A DNA stretch of 64,000 bases from Desulfobulbaceae bacterium (GCA_003249645.1 QKIH01000004.1:1-64000), one strand, 5' to 3'; shown: positions 25,853 to 35,676, numbered from the stretch's first letter. Numbers and translations are program-made. The notes: generated from the sequence alone by a model not told the origin.

Positions 25853-27696
25853 TTCTTTCCTCCTTTCACAGCCTGGGTCTTGAGAATCCCGCGGGACTGG
25901 AACACCTTTTTGATTTCCTGCTTTATGTATCTTGCGGTTATCGGCATTCCGTCAATATTGCCGATCGGCACAAGCTTCTCTGTACAGGTGCCGAGTTCGT
26001 TGATCAGCAGGGTACGCATCTGACCGTCCCTGTTCTGTTCGATAACAAATATGAGATTGTGTCTGTCGATAAAATCTTCAACATCGGCCTGAAATGGAAA
26101 CGCCCTGATGCGAAGGGAGTTGATCGGCAGACCTGATTTATTCAGGTCCGCCAGGGCTTCATAGGCTGAGTGGCTCGAAGTGCCGTAAAAAATTGCACCG
26201 ACTTTTGAGTCGGGGTCACGGTTTCTCTCACGTGGCCCGGGAAGCAGTTTTGAAGCGGTTTTCCATTTGAGCAGCAGCCGGTGCATGTTTTTTTCATAAA
26301 CAATGCTGTTTTCGGTGTAGGCTGAATATTCATCATGAGAGGTGCCTCTGGTGAAATAGGCCCCTTCGGTGGGGTGGGTTCCGGGATAAGTTCGGTAGCA
26401 GATTCCGTCACCATCCACATCGAGATAGCGTCCCCACTTGTCGGCAAGTTTTTCGAGCTGATCAGCAGTCAGTACTTTTCCCCGGTCATACTCTCGACTG
26501 TCATCCCAGCGAAGGGGGGGGCACATATTATCGTTCATGCCGAGATCAAGATCGCTCATAACAATTATTGGCGTCTGCAGGCGATCAGCAAGATCAAAGG
26601 CATCGGCTGTCATCTGGAAGCACTCCTGGGGATTGCACGGGATGAGCAGAACGTTTTTGGTATCACCGTGGCTGGCATAAGCCGCGGACAGCATATCAGA
26701 CTGCTGGGTTCTGGTCGGCATGCCGGTACTTGGACCACTGCGCTGAACGTCTACCAATACCACCGGGATTTCGGCAAAATAGGCAAGACCTAAGAATTCG
26801 TTCATCAGCGACAAGCCCGGTCCTGAAGTTGCCGTGAAGGCTCTTGCGCCGTTCCAGGAGGCGCCGATTACAATACCGATAGCAGCCAGTTCATCCTCGG
26901 CCTGAATAATCGCCGCTTTAATTTTGCCGTCTACGTCTTTGCGGTATTTTGTGGCAAACTTACTGAAAGATTCAATCACTGAGGTTGAAGGCGTGATCGG
27001 ATACCAGCCGACCACAGTGGCGCCGCCGTACAGGGCTCCGAGTGCGGTGGCACTGTTGCCGTCCATCATGATTTGGCCGTGAGCCTTGGTGCTCGGCCTG
27101 ACGCGAATACCGCAGACATCTTTATAATGCTCTTCAGCGTAATTGAAGCCGAGCTGGAGGGCCTTGATGTTCGGCTCTGCTAGTTTGGGCTTTGCTTTAA
27201 ACTGTTTTTCGATGGATTCCTGCAGTATGGAAAACTCCATCTCAAAAAGAGATGAGAGGGCCCCCACATAAATAATATTCGTCAGCAGTTGTCTCAGACG
27301 CGGATTTTCAAATTCTTTGTTACAGAGTTCGGTTAGCGGAATGCCGATTGTAATGACATCTTTACGGTTGAATGAATCAGGCAGTGGTTTGGTTGAATCG
27401 TAGAGAAAATAGCCCCCCGGCAGCAGACCGTCGTAATCCTGCCAAAGCGTCTTGTTGTTGACTGCGACGACAAAGTCTACTCCACCACGTCTGCCGAGAT
27501 AGCCGTAATCGTTTACCCGAACTTCGTACCAGGTTGCAAGCCCCTGGATATTTGAAGGGAAGATGTTTTTGGGGCTGACGGGGATACCAAGCCTGAATAT
27601 TGCTTTGGCAAACAGATTGTTGGCACTGGCCGACCCGGAGCCGTTAACGTTGGCGAAGCGGATGACAAAATCATTGGTGCTTTCTATTCTATTCAT
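25849..27696 (-). CDS. korA: 2-oxoacid:ferredoxin oxidoreductase, fused gamma-alpha subunit
   Basis: A 615-aa protein. Residues 1-190 are the gamma domain (NGSGSASANNLFAKAIFR, GRRGGVDFVVAV) and residues 205-600 the alpha, pyrimidine-binding domain with GWYPITPSTSVIE, QAEDELAAIGIVIGASWNGA and TSGPGLSLMNEF. This order is the KorA-type fusion found in anaerobes and archaea. It pairs with the beta subunit immediately downstream (ATGA overlap) and overlaps the upstream flavoprotein gene by 8 bases, so all three are translationally coupled. Confidence 0.9.
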   Translation of the reverse strand: MNRIESTNDFVIRFANVNGSGSASANNLFAKAIFRLGIPVSPKNIFPSNIQGLATWYEVRVNDYGYLGRRGGVDFVVAVNNKTLWQDYDGLLPGGYFLYDSTKPLPDSFNRKDVITIGIPLTELCNKEFENPRLRQLLTNIIYVGALSSLFEMEFSILQESIEKQFKAKPKLAEPNIKALQLGFNYAEEHYKDVCGIRVRPSTKAHGQIMMDGNSATALGALYGGATVVGWYPITPSTSVIESFSKFATKYRKDVDGKIKAAIIQAEDELAAIGIVIGASWNGARAFTATSGPGLSLMNEFLGLAYFAEIPVVLVDVQRSGPSTGMPTRTQQSDMLSAAYASHGDTKNVLLIPCNPQECFQMTADAFDLADRLQTPIIVMSDLDLGMNDNMCPPLRWDDSREYDRGKVLTADQLEKLADKWGRYLDVDGDGICYRTYPGTHPTEGAYFTRGTSHDEYSAYTENSIVYEKNMHRLLLKWKTASKLLPGPRERNRDPDSKVGAIFYGTSSHSAYEALADLNKSGLPINSLRIRAFPFQADVEDFIDRHNLIFVIEQNRDGQMRTLLINELGTCTEKLVPIGNIDGMPITARYIKQEIKKVFQSRGILKTQAVKGGKK

Positions 27697-29473
27697 TATC
27701 GTTGTATGCCTTCGGTGATTGATAGATGTACTTTAACATTTCCCAGGAGCCGGTCGGGCAGCGCTCTGCACAAAGTCCGCAGTGCAGGCAGACGTTTTCA
27801 TCTTTAACCATGACCTTGCCGGTTTTAACCGGTTCTGAAACATAGAGAGATTGCTCCAGGTTGTTAGCCGGAATAGAGAGTGATTTTCTTAAACTCAGCT
27901 CATCGCTGTTTTCGATGAAGTTGATGCAATTTGTCGGGCAGATGTCAACACAGGCATCACACTCGATGCAGGTCGATGCGTCAAATATTGTCTGAACGTC
28001 ACAGTTAAGACAGCGATACGCCTCTTTCTTGCCGACTTCGCGGTTAAAACCGAGTTCAACTTCTAGCAGCCTGTCCTTCAGGGTTTTGGTTTTGTCGCGG
28101 GTTGGGACGCTGAAGCGAAAATCGCTTGAAACCGTGTTGTCATACATCCAGTCATTGAAACCGACTTTCTGGGTTGTCAGACTGGTTGTGGGAGACGGCT
28201 GGCTGGTCATGTCCCGGCCTTGCAGGAATCGATGGATGGAAATTGCTGCCTGATGCCCGTGGGCGACTGCGGTAATGATGTTTTTTGGTCCGAAAGCGGC
28301 ATCACCGCCGAAAAAAATGTTCGGTAAGGATGACTGCAGGGTGTCAGGGTTGAGTTCAGGCAGACCGCGTTTGTTAAAAACAATGCCGGAGTCCTCTTCT
28401 ATCCATGGAAAAGCATTCTGCTGACCGACTGCCAACAGAACCTCGTCGCATTCCATAAAGAGCGGAGGCTCCCCGGTTGAAACGAGGCTGCGTTTGCCTT
28501 CCTCATCGTATTGCGGGGTTACACGGTCAAAGTGCATTCCGGCCAGTCTGCCGTTTTCGACAACAAATTCCAGCGGGACATGGTTATCCAGGATCGGAAT
28601 GTCTTCGTGGATAGCGTCTTCAATTTCCCAGGGTGAAGCCTTCATCTCTTCTTTTGGACTTCGAACGACGACTTTCACCTTTTCTCCGCCCAGCCGCCTT
28701 GAGGTACGGCAGCAGTCCATAGCCGTGTTGCCGCCGCCGAGAACCAGAACGCGTTTTTTTATTGAGGTGATGTGTCCGAACACCACTCCGGCCAGCCAGT
28801 CTATGCCGATATGGATAAAATTGTCGCCTTCCTGGCGACCGGGCAGATCTGCTAGATCCCTGCCTTTCGGTGCACCGGTTGCAATGAATACAGCGTCATA
28901 ACCCTTGTCAGTGATTTCTTTGAGGCTTTCGACTCTATGGTTGAAGATGGCGTTAACACCCATATTGATAATGTAGCCAACCTCTTCATCCAGAATGTCT
29001 TCCGGCAGTCTGAATGACGGTACCTGACTCCGCATAAAGCCGCCTGCTTTGTTCTGATCATCGTAAAGGTCGATTTCATAACCGAGCGGCAGCAGGTCCC
29101 GGGCAACAGTAAGTGATGTGGGACCGCCGCCGATGAGTGCTATTTTTTTTCCGTTTTTCTCTTTCGGCACCTTGGGCAGCAGCTGGGTGATGTCACCCTT
29201 ATTGTCTGCTGTAACCCGTTTGAGTCGGCAGATTGCCACCGCCTCTTTCTGGATTCTGCCGCGTCTGCAGGCCGGTTCGCAAGGGCGGTCACAGACTCTG
29301 CCGAGGATTCCCGGGAAGACGTTGGATTCCCAGTTGATCATGTAGGCTTCAGTATAACGTTCTTCGGTGATCAGCCTGATGTATTCGGGAACAGGGGTGT
29401 GGGCTGGACAGGCATATTGGCAGTCGATAACTTTATGAAAATATTCCGGATGATTGATGTCGGTTGGTTTCAC
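27689..29473 (-). CDS. GltD-like FAD/NAD(P) oxidoreductase with iron-sulfur domains
   Basis: A 594-aa protein in the order: N-terminal cluster domain (CQYACPAHTPVPEY...RVCDRPCEPACRRG), FAD-binding motif ALIGGGPTSLTVAR near residue 115, NAD(P)-binding motif VLVLGGGNTAMDCC near 250, then a 2x[4Fe-4S] ferredoxin domain (CIECDACVDICP and CLHCGLCAERCP). It resembles the small subunit of glutamate synthase and NfnB. Placed before korA-korB, it probably transfers electrons between the ferredoxin site of the oxidoreductase and NAD(P). I chose GTG 29473 (GGAGTAAAG upstream); an extension to 29521 lacks a site. Confidence 0.85.
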   Translation of the reverse strand: MKPTDINHPEYFHKVIDCQYACPAHTPVPEYIRLITEERYTEAYMINWESNVFPGILGRVCDRPCEPACRRGRIQKEAVAICRLKRVTADNKGDITQLLPKVPKEKNGKKIALIGGGPTSLTVARDLLPLGYEIDLYDDQNKAGGFMRSQVPSFRLPEDILDEEVGYIINMGVNAIFNHRVESLKEITDKGYDAVFIATGAPKGRDLADLPGRQEGDNFIHIGIDWLAGVVFGHITSIKKRVLVLGGGNTAMDCCRTSRRLGGEKVKVVVRSPKEEMKASPWEIEDAIHEDIPILDNHVPLEFVVENGRLAGMHFDRVTPQYDEEGKRSLVSTGEPPLFMECDEVLLAVGQQNAFPWIEEDSGIVFNKRGLPELNPDTLQSSLPNIFFGGDAAFGPKNIITAVAHGHQAAISIHRFLQGRDMTSQPSPTTSLTTQKVGFNDWMYDNTVSSDFRFSVPTRDKTKTLKDRLLEVELGFNREVGKKEAYRCLNCDVQTIFDASTCIECDACVDICPTNCINFIENSDELSLRKSLSIPANNLEQSLYVSEPVKTGKVMVKDENVCLHCGLCAERCPTGSWEMLKYIYQSPKAYNDNE

Positions 29474-29820
29474 GTTCTTTACTCCAGAAAAAGGGCATTT
29501 GATTATCAATTTGATAATCACTCTTAGTAAACGTTCTATAAAAAAACGAAGAAAAAATAAAGAGCTATCCTAAAGAATCAGTTGGAACTGTTATAAGTCT
29601 AACTGATAAATGGTAATATTGAAAAGTAAAAATCAGAAGAAGAGATTAAACGTGCTATGCAGAGGGTTTGGTATTTCCTGTCAATGTTGCAGCAAATATA
29701 TAAAAGAAATGAAAGGTCGTTTATTCAGGTTCAACTGATGTGAGGGAGAGAAACCGCCGACCGGTGAGGTCGGCGGTAGATGGGGGCAGATGTTGCCGGG
29801 CGGAAGTTTGTCAATACAGA
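29474..29820. other. Intergenic region between ilvD and the oxidoreductase operon
   Basis: About 230 bases of AT-rich sequence without a credible gene, then the ilvD terminator hairpin. The promoter of the oxidoreductase operon should lie in 29475-29650 on the minus strand. TATAAC-like hexamers are present but I could not fix a -35 partner. Confidence 0.45.
29753..29777 (-). terminator. Hairpin terminator downstream of ilvD
   Basis: A perfect 10-bp stem ACCGCCGACC / GGTCGGCGGT with a GGTGA loop, 43 bases after the ilvD stop. On the minus strand the tail is TTCTCTCCC, the same tail type as the clpA terminator. Confidence 0.65.
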
Positions 29821-31653
29821 CTATTCAGGCAAAATCCTTACTGCGCCTTCGTCAGCGGAAGAAGCGAACATTGCATACGCTTTCAACGCCTTGGAAACGA
29901 CTCTGTTTCGCCCGACCGGTGTAAATGCTGCAACTCCTTTTGCCTCTTCAGCCGATCTTCTGGCTGAGAGCTCTTCGCTGGAAATTGCAACATTAATGGT
30001 TCGTGCCGGGATATCAATCTCAATGGTATCTCCATCTTCAATCAAACCGATGGCTCCGCCAGCGGCAGCTTCAGGTGAAACGTGACCGATAGATAGTCCG
30101 GCTGTTCCGCCTGAAAAGCGACCATCGGTGATGAGAGCGCACTCTTTGCCGAGATGGATCGATTTGAGATATGATGTCGGATAGAGCATCTCCTGCATGC
30201 CTGGGCCGCCTTTCGGTCCTTCGTAGCGAATAACAACGACATCTTTTGCGACGATCTTGCCGTTTAATATTGCGTCACAGGCATCTTCCTGGGAGTGGAA
30301 GACGCAGGCACGGCCGGTGAATTTCAGAATGGATTTGTCAACGCCGGCGGTCTTTACTATGCATCCTTTCTCTGCAATGTTGCCGAACAGGACAGCGAGG
30401 CCGCCGTCTTTTGAATAGCAATTCTCGATATCACGGATACAGCCTTTGGTGCGATCCAGATCAAACTGCTCATATTTTGCACCCTGCGATCCCATGACAA
30501 GATTGCGGGTTCCTCCGGGAGCACTTGAATAAAGAACTTCTGCTTCTTCGGTGTGAGTGTTGCGGGTGAGATCGTATGCATCCAGGGTCTCTTTCAGGCT
30601 CGGGCTGTCAATGCGATGGACGCTGGTGTCTAGAAGTCCAGCCTTGTCCATTTCTCCCAGGATTCCCATGATGCCGCCAGCACGGTTGACATCTTCGACA
30701 TGATACGAGGAGGATGGTGCCACCTTGCAAAGGTTCGGAACCTTGTGGGATAAAGCATCAATATCGTTCATGGTGAAGTCCACTTCGGCTTCACGGGCAA
30801 TGGCGAGCAGGTGCAGAACGGTGTTGGTGGAACCGCCCATGGCAATGTCCAGAGACATGGAATTCATAAACGATGCTCGTGAGGCAATTGAGCGCGGGAG
30901 GACCGACTCGTCTCCGTCCTCGTAATATGCTTTGGCCATTTCCACGATGCGCTTTGCCGCTTTTTCAAACAGTGCTAAGCGGTTTTTGTGGGTGGCGACA
31001 ACAGTACCGTTCCCTGGGAAAGCAAGACCGAGAGCTTCGTTCAGGCAGTTCATTGAATTGGCAGTGAAAAGGCCTGAACAGGACCCGCAGGTAGGGCAGG
31101 CGCATCGTTCAACTTCTTCTATTTCCTTGTCTTCAACAGAGGGGTCTGCGGCCATGACCATGGCATCGATAAGATCGAGGCGCTTGTCGCCTTTGATTCC
31201 CGCTTCCATCGGGCCGCCAGATACAAAAATGGCCGGAATGTTGAGACGCATGGCTGCCATCAGCATACCCGGCGTGATTTTGTCGCAGTTGCTGATGCAG
31301 ATGATTGCATCGACGCAGTGGGCATTGCACATGTATTCAACAGAATCTGCGATGAGATCACGTGAAGGCAGGGAGTAGAGCATTCCGGAATGGCCCATGG
31401 CAATACCGTCATCGATAGCGATGGTGTTGAATTCGGCAGCAAATGAGCCCTGTGCTTCGACGAGCTTCTTAATCTCCTGGCCGATCTCATGAAGATGGAC
31501 ATGTCCCGGGACCATCTGTGTAAAGGAGTTGACAATGCCGATAATCGGTTTGCCGAACTGCTCTTCTTTCATTCCATTTGCGCGCCAGAGGCTTCGTGCC
31601 CCGGCCATCCTTCTTCCCTGTGTTGACGTTGCACTTTTAAGTGGAAAAGCCAT
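29821..31653 (-). CDS. ilvD: Dihydroxy-acid dehydratase
   Basis: A 610-aa iron-sulfur enzyme of valine/isoleucine synthesis. It shows the family N-terminus [10 protein letters not shown], cluster cysteines in [10 protein letters not shown] and [19 protein letters not shown], the nucleotide-like [14 protein letters not shown], and the C-terminal [20 protein letters not shown]. The length matches E. coli IlvD (616 aa). It stands alone, with its own terminator; other ilv genes are not in the window. Confidence 0.95.
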   Translation of the reverse strand: MAFPLKSATSTQGRRMAGARSLWRANGMKEEQFGKPIIGIVNSFTQMVPGHVHLHEIGQEIKKLVEAQGSFAAEFNTIAIDDGIAMGHSGMLYSLPSRDLIADSVEYMCNAHCVDAIICISNCDKITPGMLMAAMRLNIPAIFVSGGPMEAGIKGDKRLDLIDAMVMAADPSVEDKEIEEVERCACPTCGSCSGLFTANSMNCLNEALGLAFPGNGTVVATHKNRLALFEKAAKRIVEMAKAYYEDGDESVLPRSIASRASFMNSMSLDIAMGGSTNTVLHLLAIAREAEVDFTMNDIDALSHKVPNLCKVAPSSSYHVEDVNRAGGIMGILGEMDKAGLLDTSVHRIDSPSLKETLDAYDLTRNTHTEEAEVLYSSAPGGTRNLVMGSQGAKYEQFDLDRTKGCIRDIENCYSKDGGLAVLFGNIAEKGCIVKTAGVDKSILKFTGRACVFHSQEDACDAILNGKIVAKDVVVIRYEGPKGGPGMQEMLYPTSYLKSIHLGKECALITDGRFSGGTAGLSIGHVSPEAAAGGAIGLIEDGDTIEIDIPARTINVAISSEELSARRSAEEAKGVAAFTPVGRNRVVSKALKAYAMFASSADEGAVRILPE

Positions 31654-31707
31654 GATGTTATCCTGTTGTGTGTGACATATTAGGAGTCAATGCCAGATTC
31701 CTGTTGT

Positions 31708-31723
31708 GTTAAGGCGTCTTAAC
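31708..31723. promoter_or_regulatory. Palindrome in the ilvD/pilT divergent region
   Basis: GTTAAG-GCGT-CTTAAC is a perfect 6-bp dyad, 55 bases upstream of ilvD and 105 upstream of pilT. It is a candidate operator; the binding protein is unknown. Confidence 0.35.
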
Positions 31724-31759
31724 CATTAGAATAGCTTAATATTCCTGATTTTGGCGCAG

Positions 31760-31788
31760 AATATACTACAAAATAACCAATATACTAC
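31760..31788 (+). repeat. Direct repeat AATATACTAC x2 upstream of pilT
   Basis: AATATACTAC occurs at 31760-31769 and 31779-31788, 19 bases apart start to start (about two helical turns), 40-68 bases before pilT. Each copy contains the -10-like hexamer TATACT. It may be a tandem activator site or a duplicated promoter element. Confidence 0.45.
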
Positions 31789-31827
31789 GAATCAGAGCGG
31801 TAATGCACATCTTTTCAGGAGAAGACC

Positions 31828-33003
31828 ATGAAAAAGACTGAAATCGATTATTGGATTCATTCCATGCTGGAGGCGTACAGTGGGGTTTCAGATCTCAATA
31901 TTACTGTTGGAAAAACGCTTCAGGTAGAGGCATCCGGTAAACTGGTCCCCGTACAGGTTGTGCCGCCGATCAATGAAATTACTCCGTTTCAGGCGGAGAC
32001 CTTTGCTCTCAACTTAATCGGTAATAATAAACGGCTGCTCTCTGATCTTGTTGAAACCGGTTCCTGTGACTTAAGCTACTCTCTTGGAGACAGGGCGCGT
32101 TTCAGGGTAAACGTTTTTACCCAGAAAGGATGTTTCTCCACAGTCCTTCGTAAACTTGAATCTGAAATTCCATCCATTGAAAAAATGCGATTTCCCAACG
32201 CGTTTCCCAAGATGGCCAAGGAACTCAATGGACTGGTTCTCTTCACCGGTGCAACCGGTACAGGTAAAACAACCTCGCTTGCCGCACTGCTGAACCGCAT
32301 CAACGAAGAACGATCCGTTCATATCGTCACCCTGGAAGACCCTATAGAATATGTGCATCCCCATAAGAAATCGACCTTCAATCAGCGTGAGATGGGTGGT
32401 GATTTCAGTACCTTTGCCGTCGGCATGAGGGCTGCCCTGCGCCAGGCGCCGAAAGTTATTCTGGTCGGCGAGATGCGTGACCGAGAAACCATGGAGATCG
32501 GTCTGACAGCTGCTGAAACCGGTCACCTTGTATTGTCTACTCTGCATACCATTGATGCCGGTCAGACAATGAACCGTATCCTGGGTATGTTTGAACAGGA
32601 AGAGCAGCCGCAGATCAGAAATCGTCTCTGTGATACCATCCGCTGGGTTGTCAGCCAGCGTCTGCTGCCGAGAATAGGCGGCGGCCGGGTTGCGGCCATG
32701 GAAATCATGCGGACCAGCCTGCGGGTTAAAGACCTTATATTAAACGGTGAGTCGGAAGATAAAACGTATTACGATGTTATCCAGAAAGGTGCGTCGCTTG
32801 AAATGCGGACCTTTGATCAGCATATTCTGGAGCTTTATTCCACGGGGCTGATTACCGAAGAAACGGCAATGATCTACTGCTCACATAAAAATGAGGTGAG
32901 CAGGGGACTTGACAGGATCAAAGCGGAACGCGGTGAGGCAACGACAGATTTGACCGGCCTCAAAATGGAAGAGGAAGAAAAGGAAGACGGTTTCTTTTTG
33001 TAA
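31828..33003 (+). CDS. pilT: Type IV pilus twitching ATPase PilT
   Basis: A 391-aa hexameric ATPase. The N-terminal PAS-like domain (SDLNITVGKTLQVEASGKLVP) precedes Walker A GATGTGKTT (141-149), the Asp box TLEDPIEYVH, Walker B VILVGEMRDRETM and the His box GHLVLSTLHT. The C-terminal MRTFDQHILELYSTGLIT is diagnostic of PilT rather than PilB. It powers pilus retraction. It is followed 46 bases later by a zinc-ribbon protein gene. The acidic tail (MEEEEKEDGFFL) is unusual. Confidence 0.92.
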   Translation: MKKTEIDYWIHSMLEAYSGVSDLNITVGKTLQVEASGKLVPVQVVPPINEITPFQAETFALNLIGNNKRLLSDLVETGSCDLSYSLGDRARFRVNVFTQKGCFSTVLRKLESEIPSIEKMRFPNAFPKMAKELNGLVLFTGATGTGKTTSLAALLNRINEERSVHIVTLEDPIEYVHPHKKSTFNQREMGGDFSTFAVGMRAALRQAPKVILVGEMRDRETMEIGLTAAETGHLVLSTLHTIDAGQTMNRILGMFEQEEQPQIRNRLCDTIRWVVSQRLLPRIGGGRVAAMEIMRTSLRVKDLILNGESEDKTYYDVIQKGASLEMRTFDQHILELYSTGLITEETAMIYCSHKNEVSRGLDRIKAERGEATTDLTGLKMEEEEKEDGFFL

Positions 33004-33049
33004 AACGATTTGAATACATGATACCTTGTAGATTAAGAGAGGGTAGAAT

Positions 33050-33799
33050 ATGAACGTTGACTGTCCAAAATGCGGAAAACAACTCAAGCTTGGAGAAAAA
33101 GCTGAATCGAGTATTTCCTCTATGCCTGCCGGAAAGCTTGTCAAAGTAAAGTGTGTTCAGTGCAGCAATGTCTTTGGTATAAATTCAGGCGGCGAGGCCG
33201 TCAGTCTCAACGCCTCAGATGCTCCTGCTGAGAGCAAGGATAGTGGAAATGCGCCGGAAAAAGCTCTAAAAGGTGATGGCAAAAGTACAGGCTTTGTGGT
33301 AAAGCCGCCTGAACCTCCTGATCTTTCCTGGTTGGCGGATGGCATCTATAACGATCATGAAGTGGTCGAGGAAGTTCCGCTTGCCCTTGTCCTGATGCGT
33401 GACGGTGATGCCAGAACAGGTGTTATAAATGCCATCGAAGGGATCGGGTATAAAGCTGAAACTGCTGATGATGCACAAACTGCCATTGAAAAGATGATGT
33501 TTGTCAACTATTCAAACGTAGTGCTTCATTCACGTTTTAGTGGCCCCGGCATTAACTCCAGCGAGTTTCATAAGTATATGACCCGGATGGATATGTCGAA
33601 AAGACGTTATATTTTTTACACCCTGATCGGGCCGGAATTCAAGACGCTCTATAATCTTCAGGCTCTGGCCTATTCGGCAAATCTTGTCGTCAATGACAAT
33701 GAGGTGAAAGATTTTAATGTCATCTTGAGAAGAGTTATTCCTGAGTATGAGGCTCTTTTCGGTCCATTGATGGAAGAGTTGCATATTCAGAGAAAATAA
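33050..33799 (+). CDS. Zinc-ribbon plus degenerate receiver-like protein
   Basis: A 249-aa protein with an N-terminal zinc ribbon (CPKC at 5-8 and CVQC at 35-38, similar to the MJ0042 type). A charged linker (about 45-95) follows, then a C-terminal alpha/beta domain beginning VPLALVLMRDGDARTGVINAIEGIGY. Its length and pattern match a receiver domain, but no phospho-acceptor Asp follows the third strand (YSNVVLHSRFSG). No function can be assigned. Close linkage to pilT suggests a role in pilus or surface behaviour. It has an AGAGAGGGTAGAAT ribosome site. Confidence 0.65.
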   Translation: MNVDCPKCGKQLKLGEKAESSISSMPAGKLVKVKCVQCSNVFGINSGGEAVSLNASDAPAESKDSGNAPEKALKGDGKSTGFVVKPPEPPDLSWLADGIYNDHEVVEEVPLALVLMRDGDARTGVINAIEGIGYKAETADDAQTAIEKMMFVNYSNVVLHSRFSGPGINSSEFHKYMTRMDMSKRRYIFYTLIGPEFKTLYNLQALAYSANLVVNDNEVKDFNVILRRVIPEYEALFGPLMEELHIQRK

Positions 33800-33866
33800 T
33801 CAGTGACATAGTATCATCCTGTTTGCATTGAAGGGTGTTCTGGTCGCAAAGGTGTTTGGTCCAATC

Positions 33867-35342
33867 ATGCTGCGTAAACTCATCAGCCTGACCAGAAAAA
33901 AGTGGCTTGCTGTTGTCGGGCGCAGGCAATCTCCTGATAATTCTAAAAGTTTTCCCGATCAGCCGCAAGAGGCTGAATATACAAGTGCAGTGCCTGAGGG
34001 CGCGGACATAAAGCCTGCTCCGGATCGTCCTGCAGCGGTTGAGCCGGAGCGCAGGAAATGGTCCCTTGAGCAGTTTCAGGTGGTGCCTGAGCCTGGTAAA
34101 AGCAGGTTTCATGATTTCGATCTGCCTCTTGAATTGATGCACGGTATTTTCGATAAAGGATTCAAATACTGCACCCCTATTCAGGAAAAGGCGCTTCCAG
34201 AAGCGTTGAATCGGGTTGATCTGCTGGCCCAGGCCAATACCGGTACCGGGAAAAGTGCGGTCTTTCTCATTGCTCTGTTCAATAATATGCTGAAAGCCGG
34301 TCGCGTCGGCAAGACTGTCGGAAAACCGAAAGCCCTGGTTGTTGCTCCGACCAGGGAGTTGGTGACTCAGATAGCAAAAGAGGCAGAAGTCCTGGGCAGA
34401 TACACCGGCCTCAAAACGATAGCTGTTTACGGAGGCGTAGATTACCAGAAACAGATGCAGACGTTGCAGCGGGAATGTTGTGATCTCATTGTTGCAACTC
34501 CGGGTCGATTGCTTGATTTTGCTTCAAAGCAGGTAGTTTCACTGAAAGAAGTGTCTTCTCTGGTCCTTGATGAAGCGGATCGTATGCTTGATATGGGGTT
34601 TATTCCCGATGTAAGACGGATAATCAGCAAACTGCCTGATGAAAAATCCCGCCATACCATGCTGTTCAGTGCTACGCTTAGCGAAGAAGTCAGTAGAATG
34701 GCATACAGCTGGTGCAACAAACCGGTAAAGATTGAAATTGAGCCGGAGCAGGTTGCCGTTGATACTGTTGAACAGCTTGTTTATATGGTGAGCGGGGAAG
34801 AAAAATTTGCCGTACTCTATAATCTGCTGCAGCAGAATAAGGATCAGCGGGTAATCGTTTTTGCCAATGAAAAGCGGGAGACGAGGGAGCTTGTTGATCG
34901 GCTGATGCGGCATGGTGTCAGGTGCAGCCTGTTGACCGGTGATGTGGCACAGAATAAGCGCGAAAAAAGGCTTGAAGATTTTCGGTCCGGACAGATGAAG
35001 GTGCTGGTGGCCACAGATGTGGCCGGCAGAGGCTTGCATATAAACGGTATAGAATACGTGGTCAATTACACGCTGCCCTTTGAGCCTGAAGACTATGTCC
35101 ATCGAATAGGCAGAACAGGGCGGGCCGGCAGAAACGGGGTTGCGGTAAGTTTTGCATGCGAGACCGGTTCCTTTGCTATTCCGGAAATTGAAGAATATAT
35201 TGGCACAAAAATGCAGTGTTCGGTGCCCGATGATTCTTTGCTTGAGCCTCCTCCTGAGCCCAAACCGAAACAGAAACGAAAAAAACGCTATCCCAGAAAG
35301 TCGCCTCAGAAAAAGCAACAGACTTCAGATAATGTCTCATAA
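33867..35342 (+). CDS. DEAD-box RNA helicase (RhlB/RhlE-like)
   Basis: A protein of about 491 aa. The Q motif FKYCTPIQEKALP precedes motif I ANTGTGKS, PTRELV, DEAD in VLDEADRMLDMGFIPD, SAT in LFSATLSEE, then the C-terminal ATDVAGRGLHI and HRIGRTGRAGR. A basic N-terminal extension of about 90 residues and a Lys/Arg-rich C-terminal tail (KRKKRYPRKS) probably bind RNA. The first ATG is at 33867; an in-frame TTG at 33828 would add 13 residues. It precedes rpsA but has a separate promoter region between. Confidence 0.9.
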   Translation: MLRKLISLTRKKWLAVVGRRQSPDNSKSFPDQPQEAEYTSAVPEGADIKPAPDRPAAVEPERRKWSLEQFQVVPEPGKSRFHDFDLPLELMHGIFDKGFKYCTPIQEKALPEALNRVDLLAQANTGTGKSAVFLIALFNNMLKAGRVGKTVGKPKALVVAPTRELVTQIAKEAEVLGRYTGLKTIAVYGGVDYQKQMQTLQRECCDLIVATPGRLLDFASKQVVSLKEVSSLVLDEADRMLDMGFIPDVRRIISKLPDEKSRHTMLFSATLSEEVSRMAYSWCNKPVKIEIEPEQVAVDTVEQLVYMVSGEEKFAVLYNLLQQNKDQRVIVFANEKRETRELVDRLMRHGVRCSLLTGDVAQNKREKRLEDFRSGQMKVLVATDVAGRGLHINGIEYVVNYTLPFEPEDYVHRIGRTGRAGRNGVAVSFACETGSFAIPEIEEYIGTKMQCSVPDDSLLEPPPEPKPKQKRKKRYPRKSPQKKQQTSDNVS

Positions 35343-35523
35343 CATTCAATAAAATTAAACCTCTACGTTTCCTGTTCAGGTATGTCTCAACAGGTCAAGC
35401 AAAACATCCATTTTTTCTGGATGTCTCGTGCTGTGTTTGTCTTGCTGCTATCTTGTTAAATCAGCGAATAAAAATGTTGATGGAGCTGTAGAAAAGAAAA
35501 AGACGGCGAGTTAGAAGAAGTGC

Positions 35524-35552
35524 TTGTCTTATCGGTGTTCTTCTGGTATAAA
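35524..35552 (+). promoter_or_regulatory. Sigma-70-type promoter of rpsA
   Basis: TTGTCT (35524-35529), a 17-base spacer and TATAAA (35547-35552). Transcription would begin near 35559, so the tandem octamers at 35569-35616 lie in the 5' untranslated leader. Confidence 0.65.
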
Positions 35553-35568
35553 ATAATGTTCCACTAGG

Positions 35569-35616
35569 TGGCTTGCTGGCTTGCTGGCTTGCTGGCTTGC
35601 TGGCTTGCTGGCTTGC
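35569..35616 (+). repeat. Six tandem copies of TGGCTTGC in the rpsA leader
   Basis: Six perfect, uninterrupted copies of the octamer TGGCTTGC occupy 48 bases between the rpsA promoter and its start codon. The octamer is the exact reverse complement of GCAAGCCA at 35683-35690, part of a hairpin 20 bases before the rpsA ATG. Tandem octamers of this purity are expected to change copy number by slippage. Confidence 0.95.
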
Positions 35617-35676
35617 CCATCAATCCCCTTATTTATTTTGTCTGAAATAACTCAGAGCAAGATTAACCTTAACCTC

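Noticed and set aside
34539..35318. 259-codon minus-strand frame
   Set aside because: Antisense to the DEAD-box helicase; composition reflects its codons.
35569..35616. CRISPR-like array
   Set aside because: The octamers are contiguous with no spacers.
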